A stretch of 64,000 bases of DNA from Chryseobacterium sp. Leaf201 (lineage in GTDB: Bacteria; Bacteroidota; Bacteroidia; Flavobacteriales; Weeksellaceae): positions 1-64,000 of the forward strand of contig NZ_LMKA01000134.1 of assembly GCF_001421435.1 (NCBI RefSeq), in the 5' to 3' direction. Under the pieces are notes generated by a model, which saw only the letters and a program-made list of their open reading frames with translations, searched no databases and had not been told where the DNA came from. Shown one piece after another: positions 60,684 through 64,000 of the stretch; position 1 is the stretch's first letter, and every line of letters begins with the position of its first letter. Position numbers and translations under genes: made by a program.

Positions 60684-63600
60684 TTATTCTCTGTTCTTAA
60701 TCAGCAGCCAGCCGGTGTACAGCCTTCCGTCTGATACTTTAATCGTATACCAGTAATTGCCTGTCGGAACCGGTGTTCCGTTTAATTTTCCGTCCCATGA
60801 CATCGGCTTTTTGGTTGTTGTTTCCTTAAACACCGGAAGTCCTTTTCTGTCGTAGACATTCACTTCGGTTCCCGGATAATTTTCAAGTCCGGCAATTTTC
60901 CAGTGGTCGTTATAGCCGTCGCCGTTCGGGGTAAAAGCATTCGGAATACTGAAGATCGAAAAACGTTTCTGGCCGATGATACATCCGCCTTTGGTTCTTA
61001 CATACACAATATATTCTCCTATAGGTAAATTCATGAATACATTTGAATCCTGCCAGGAGAAATTGTCTAAAGAATATTCAAAACTTCCTGCCGCGGAAAG
61101 AATAACCGTTGCTGTACTGTTGCTGATATTAACAGCCGTAATTTCCGGCAAAGCGGTATAGCTTACCTGGACAGAGCCCGTATTCTGACAGCCGAAACTG
61201 TTGGTTACCGTCACCGAATAATTTCCCGGTGCAGAAATGGTGACAGATTGCGTAGTTTCGCCTGTACTCCACAGATAGGATGAATATCCGTTCCCGGCAT
61301 CCAGGGTGACACTTTTACCGTTACAGAAATCAACTTTTTCAGGAAGGTTCACCTTCGGTTTAGGGTTCAGGGTTAAGTTTAGCCTTATCACTTTAAAACA
61401 TCCGTCCTGTGTGGAAACTTTCACGTGGATGATGGTGGTTCCGATGCTTAAGCTGTAACCGGAAGGATTCGCAATGGCATTTCCTGCATCATCCGTATAG
61501 GCAAATGTATAAATACCGGGATTGACAATAATATCATCCTGATAAGAAGTCAGGTTAACCGTCATTGATGCTCCTGTTGTACTGTTGCAAATGATTTCAG
61601 AATAATCATCAGCCGGAACATTGTTCGTGGAAAGGGTCACGGAAACAGCAAGCTGCTCAGATTCACATGAATTCAGGGTCTGGGTAACAAAATAAGTGGC
61701 GCCGTAGATCAGCGGAGTGGTTAACGGCAGGAGGTTTCCTGCTGCATCATAGAATTTTAAAGCAGTTCCTGTAACGGCCAGATTGGCTATAGTCGGATTT
61801 GCGGAAGCACAGAAATCCTGAGCTGTGTTTCCTGTCGGCTTCGGTGTTTCGTTTACCGTAACCTGAATAGATATTGTACTGCTTTCACAACCGGTAACCG
61901 TCTGGGAAGCATAATAAGTCTGCCCGTTTACCAATGGAGTAGATGGAGCTAAAAGTGTTCCTGCTGCATTATACCATTTGATGTTCTGCCCGGTAATCTG
62001 GATGTCCGAGATCTTCGGATTATTGGTTTTACAGAACGTTTGCTGCGTATTTGTCGTAGTTGGCAGGGCAGGTGATGTAACAATCACATTTTGGTTTTGT
62101 GATGAAATATTGCCGTTTCCGTCATTATAAGTCCAATGGATAACATACGTTCCCGGAAGAGAATAGGAAAGCGGATCTGTAGTTGTGGCTGTAATTACCC
62201 CGGCGCAATTATCCGTTGCTGTCGGAATAACAGAAACGGTTGTATGGCAATCACCTGTAATGTTGGGAAGAATTGCTGCATTTGGAATTGGTGGAATAAT
62301 ATCCCCTACAATTACCTGTACAGAAAAACTTCCGTCACAACCATTTGTTGTCCCTGAAACCTGACAGGTATAAATTCCTGAGTTTGCTGTTGATGAATTG
62401 GGAATAACAGGATTTTGTTGAGTAGAATTAAATCCGTTTGGACCAGTCCAGCTATAGGTTGTTCCCCCAGAAGCATTTAATTGAATTGCCGATCCCAAAC
62501 AAATGTTTATACTTGAGTTCGATGGTAAGTTACATCTTTCAAGTCGTAATAAATAACCATCCATATTAAGTTGATTCTGATTAACAGTATTTAAAAAGTA
62601 TTCATTCGGTGATGGGTCAAAATCACAATGCCAGAAAAATGTTCCTATATAATAATAACTGTTATTAAACTTTACTGTTTGTAAAATGCGTGCCCCTGAA
62701 TTAGGTTTATAAGGGTTTGTTGAGCCTATTCTGAACGAGTTTTTGTATTCTCTGTTAGGATTGAATACAATGGAGCAGCCTTCAGTATAACCGCTGCCAA
62801 AAATAATACTGTTGACTCCCAGATCAGGGTTAGCATCAAAAGTCTTACTGAAATATCCATTAACATGCAGATCATTATTATCATCACAGCTTAAGCCATC
62901 AATATACAAAGGGAAGTGTTGTCCGTTATTTAGATATTTTTTAACATCCAGTAAAGTGTTGTTTTTATCAAACCATAATAAATACAGACTTACATATGTG
63001 TTTGATGGTAATAAATATTGGTTGGATGACGGATCTACATCAATCGGTAAAAATTGCGCCATCCATTCGCCGGAGACAATTAATTTATCATTTTTATCAA
63101 TGACAATATCTGAAAAGCGCTGATCTTCCTGAATACCATCCCATAGAAGGATTCCGTTTGAATTATATCTCTGTAAAGTATATTTTGAAGAGCCATAGGT
63201 GGTATTCATCGCAAAATAAACATCATTGTCGGAATTCAATACCAATTTGTTTTCAATCCCATTGATGATTTTTTTAAGCCATTGAACTTGTAGAGATGAA
63301 TTAAATTTTATAATATACGATGACGCCGTGTTATTGGCATTATTAAATACAGAATTAATAGGTTGTGAAAAGATAAGATCAGAGAATGTAAAAGTACTCA
63401 CATATATATTTCCGGAATTATCAACATCAAGAGAATTAGGTGTCGAATCTGTTAATTGTGTTTCATTAACCAGATTTCCATTGCTGTCTAGGATCGTAAG
63501 TGTGGCATACTGATTTATATAATTTCCCTGCTGAACTGCTTTCCCGGTAAGTGCATAAACTTTACCATTTTTTACCTTAAGATCATATTCATAATCTGCA

Positions 63601-63917
63601 TGCATATTACTGATCTTATAGCTCCATAGAAAATTTCCGTTAGGATCGACTTTGATAATAAATGTTGTTCCGTAAGTTCCTGAAGAATAATAATTTGTTG
63701 GTATCAATAAGTTCGTTGCCGGACCGGGATCTACATCAATTCCACTAAAGCCAAGTGTTTTCCCTAAAAGATAAATATTTCCATTATCATCTTTTTCCAT
63801 CTCAGAGATTGCATCTTCATAATCTGTATAGCTTTTGAATTGTTTTACCCAAGAAAAGGTTTGGCCTAATATGAAAGTACAGCAGAACACTGTAAAAAGA
63901 AGCAAGATTTTTTGCAT
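60684..63917 (-). CDS. giant secreted protein with Ig-like/HYR domains and T9SS type B (CHU_C) sorting domain
   Basis: 1077-aa exported protein (signal MQKILLLFTVFCCTFILGQ). Residues about 20-470 form WD/SBBP-like repeats with IDVDPGPATNLLIPTN, GNFLWSYKIS, DNSGNIYVSTF, DKNDKLIVSG and FDPSPNEYFL patterns, a beta-propeller. An Ig-like domain (CQVSGTTNGCDGSFSVQV) and a HYR-like domain (PTATDNCAGVITATTTDPLS, WTYNDGNGNISSQNQNVIV) follow, then several 'GTALKFYDAAGNLLPLTTPL' Ig-like modules. The last ~85 residues are the T9SS type B sorting domain (IPNAFTPNGDGYNDHWKIAG, VNVYDRKGLPVF, GNYWYTIKVSDGRLYTGWLLIK in segments). Likely displayed or secreted adhesin. Confidence 0.93.
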   Translation of the reverse strand: MQKILLLFTVFCCTFILGQTFSWVKQFKSYTDYEDAISEMEKDDNGNIYLLGKTLGFSGIDVDPGPATNLLIPTNYYSSGTYGTTFIIKVDPNGNFLWSYKISNMHADYEYDLKVKNGKVYALTGKAVQQGNYINQYATLTILDSNGNLVNETQLTDSTPNSLDVDNSGNIYVSTFTFSDLIFSQPINSVFNNANNTASSYIIKFNSSLQVQWLKKIINGIENKLVLNSDNDVYFAMNTTYGSSKYTLQRYNSNGILLWDGIQEDQRFSDIVIDKNDKLIVSGEWMAQFLPIDVDPSSNQYLLPSNTYVSLYLLWFDKNNTLLDVKKYLNNGQHFPLYIDGLSCDDNNDLHVNGYFSKTFDANPDLGVNSIIFGSGYTEGCSIVFNPNREYKNSFRIGSTNPYKPNSGARILQTVKFNNSYYYIGTFFWHCDFDPSPNEYFLNTVNQNQLNMDGYLLRLERCNLPSNSSINICLGSAIQLNASGGTTYSWTGPNGFNSTQQNPVIPNSSTANSGIYTCQVSGTTNGCDGSFSVQVIVGDIIPPIPNAAILPNITGDCHTTVSVIPTATDNCAGVITATTTDPLSYSLPGTYVIHWTYNDGNGNISSQNQNVIVTSPALPTTTNTQQTFCKTNNPKISDIQITGQNIKWYNAAGTLLAPSTPLVNGQTYYASQTVTGCESSTISIQVTVNETPKPTGNTAQDFCASANPTIANLAVTGTALKFYDAAGNLLPLTTPLIYGATYFVTQTLNSCESEQLAVSVTLSTNNVPADDYSEIICNSTTGASMTVNLTSYQDDIIVNPGIYTFAYTDDAGNAIANPSGYSLSIGTTIIHVKVSTQDGCFKVIRLNLTLNPKPKVNLPEKVDFCNGKSVTLDAGNGYSSYLWSTGETTQSVTISAPGNYSVTVTNSFGCQNTGSVQVSYTALPEITAVNISNSTATVILSAAGSFEYSLDNFSWQDSNVFMNLPIGEYIVYVRTKGGCIIGQKRFSIFSIPNAFTPNGDGYNDHWKIAGLENYPGTEVNVYDRKGLPVFKETTTKKPMSWDGKLNGTPVPTGNYWYTIKVSDGRLYTGWLLIKNRE

Positions 63918-63934
63918 CGGTTATTAATTTTCGG

Positions 63935-63942
63935 CAAATATA
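63935..63942 (-). promoter_or_regulatory. -7 box (TATATTTG) for the CHU_C gene
   Basis: TAnnTTTG on the minus strand, 17 bases upstream of the start at 63917. Confidence 0.55.
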
Positions 63943-64000
63943 TAAAAATGCCCTGTCTATTACAGATTAAGAACCGTTAATCTCAGGCGTAAATTCTAAA

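Overview
The window looks like a chromosomal segment of a flavobacterium close to Chryseobacterium (Weeksellaceae, Bacteroidota). This is inferred from four things seen in the sequence: repeated TAnnTTTG -7 promoter boxes of the Bacteroidota type, several secreted proteins with type IX secretion (T9SS) C-terminal sorting domains, GLPGLI-family proteins, and Chryseobacterium-style double-glycine leader peptides. Most genes are housekeeping or envelope functions on a stable backbone.

Layout. 1-2.3 kb is a mobile and repetitive patch: an IS110-family transposase (minus strand), a 100-bp tandem duplication just upstream of it, and two ~427-bp imperfect tandem repeats bracketed by three REP-like palindromes. 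2.4-3.2 kb holds a small unknown protein and a DUF1294 gene broken by a stop codon. 3.5-5.4 kb is typA/bipA. 5.6-7.6 kb is a two-gene secreted set with an L-type lectin-like protein. 8-13 kb carries an M23 endopeptidase lipoprotein, a GHL10 glycoside hydrolase-like lipoprotein, ferritin and ychF. 13.1-13.6 kb has two small Cys-rich double-glycine leader peptides, one of only 55 aa. 13.8-19.4 kb has a lipoprotein, an AraC regulator followed by a short-chain dehydrogenase, a methionine aminotransferase and a fatty-acid desaturase. 19.6-23.1 kb has two T9SS cargo proteins and an orphan LytTR response regulator. 23.4-29.1 kb is the topoisomerase IV operon (parE, a small membrane protein, parC) followed by a rhomboid protease. 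29.2-32.2 kb is a minus-strand run sua5, CPBP protease, yaaA, prmC. 32.27-32.57 kb is a triplet of identical initiator tRNA-fMet genes with covarying hairpins in the spacers.

32.7-38.5 kb contains small proteins and a BlaI/BlaR1-type repressor and membrane peptidase pair, with a clear palindromic operator at its promoter and a frameshift near the end of the peptidase gene, followed by two tandem GLPGLI genes. 38.6-44.2 kb has a sugar O-acetyltransferase, transaldolase/FSA, a TPR protein, dipeptidase E, a PBP4-like carboxypeptidase and a histidine kinase that starts with TTG. 44.3-50.6 kb (minus) has M61 and M1 metallopeptidases, tatC, an unknown protein and the KDO-pathway isomerase kdsD. 50.8-60.6 kb (plus) has recQ with a degenerate zinc site, a glycosyltransferase, a membrane-anchored AraC regulator, a small membrane protein, lpd, a DUF4476 protein and a CvfB-like S1 protein. 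The window closes with a 1077-aa T9SS type B (CHU_C) protein on the minus strand.

No complete new defence or biosynthetic system is evident. The observations most worth following are the twin Cys-rich leader peptides, the tRNA-fMet triplet with structured spacers, the BlaI operator with the frameshifted peptidase, the IS110 leader duplication, and the membrane protein translationally coupled to parC. All functions are assigned by reading motifs; no database search was possible.
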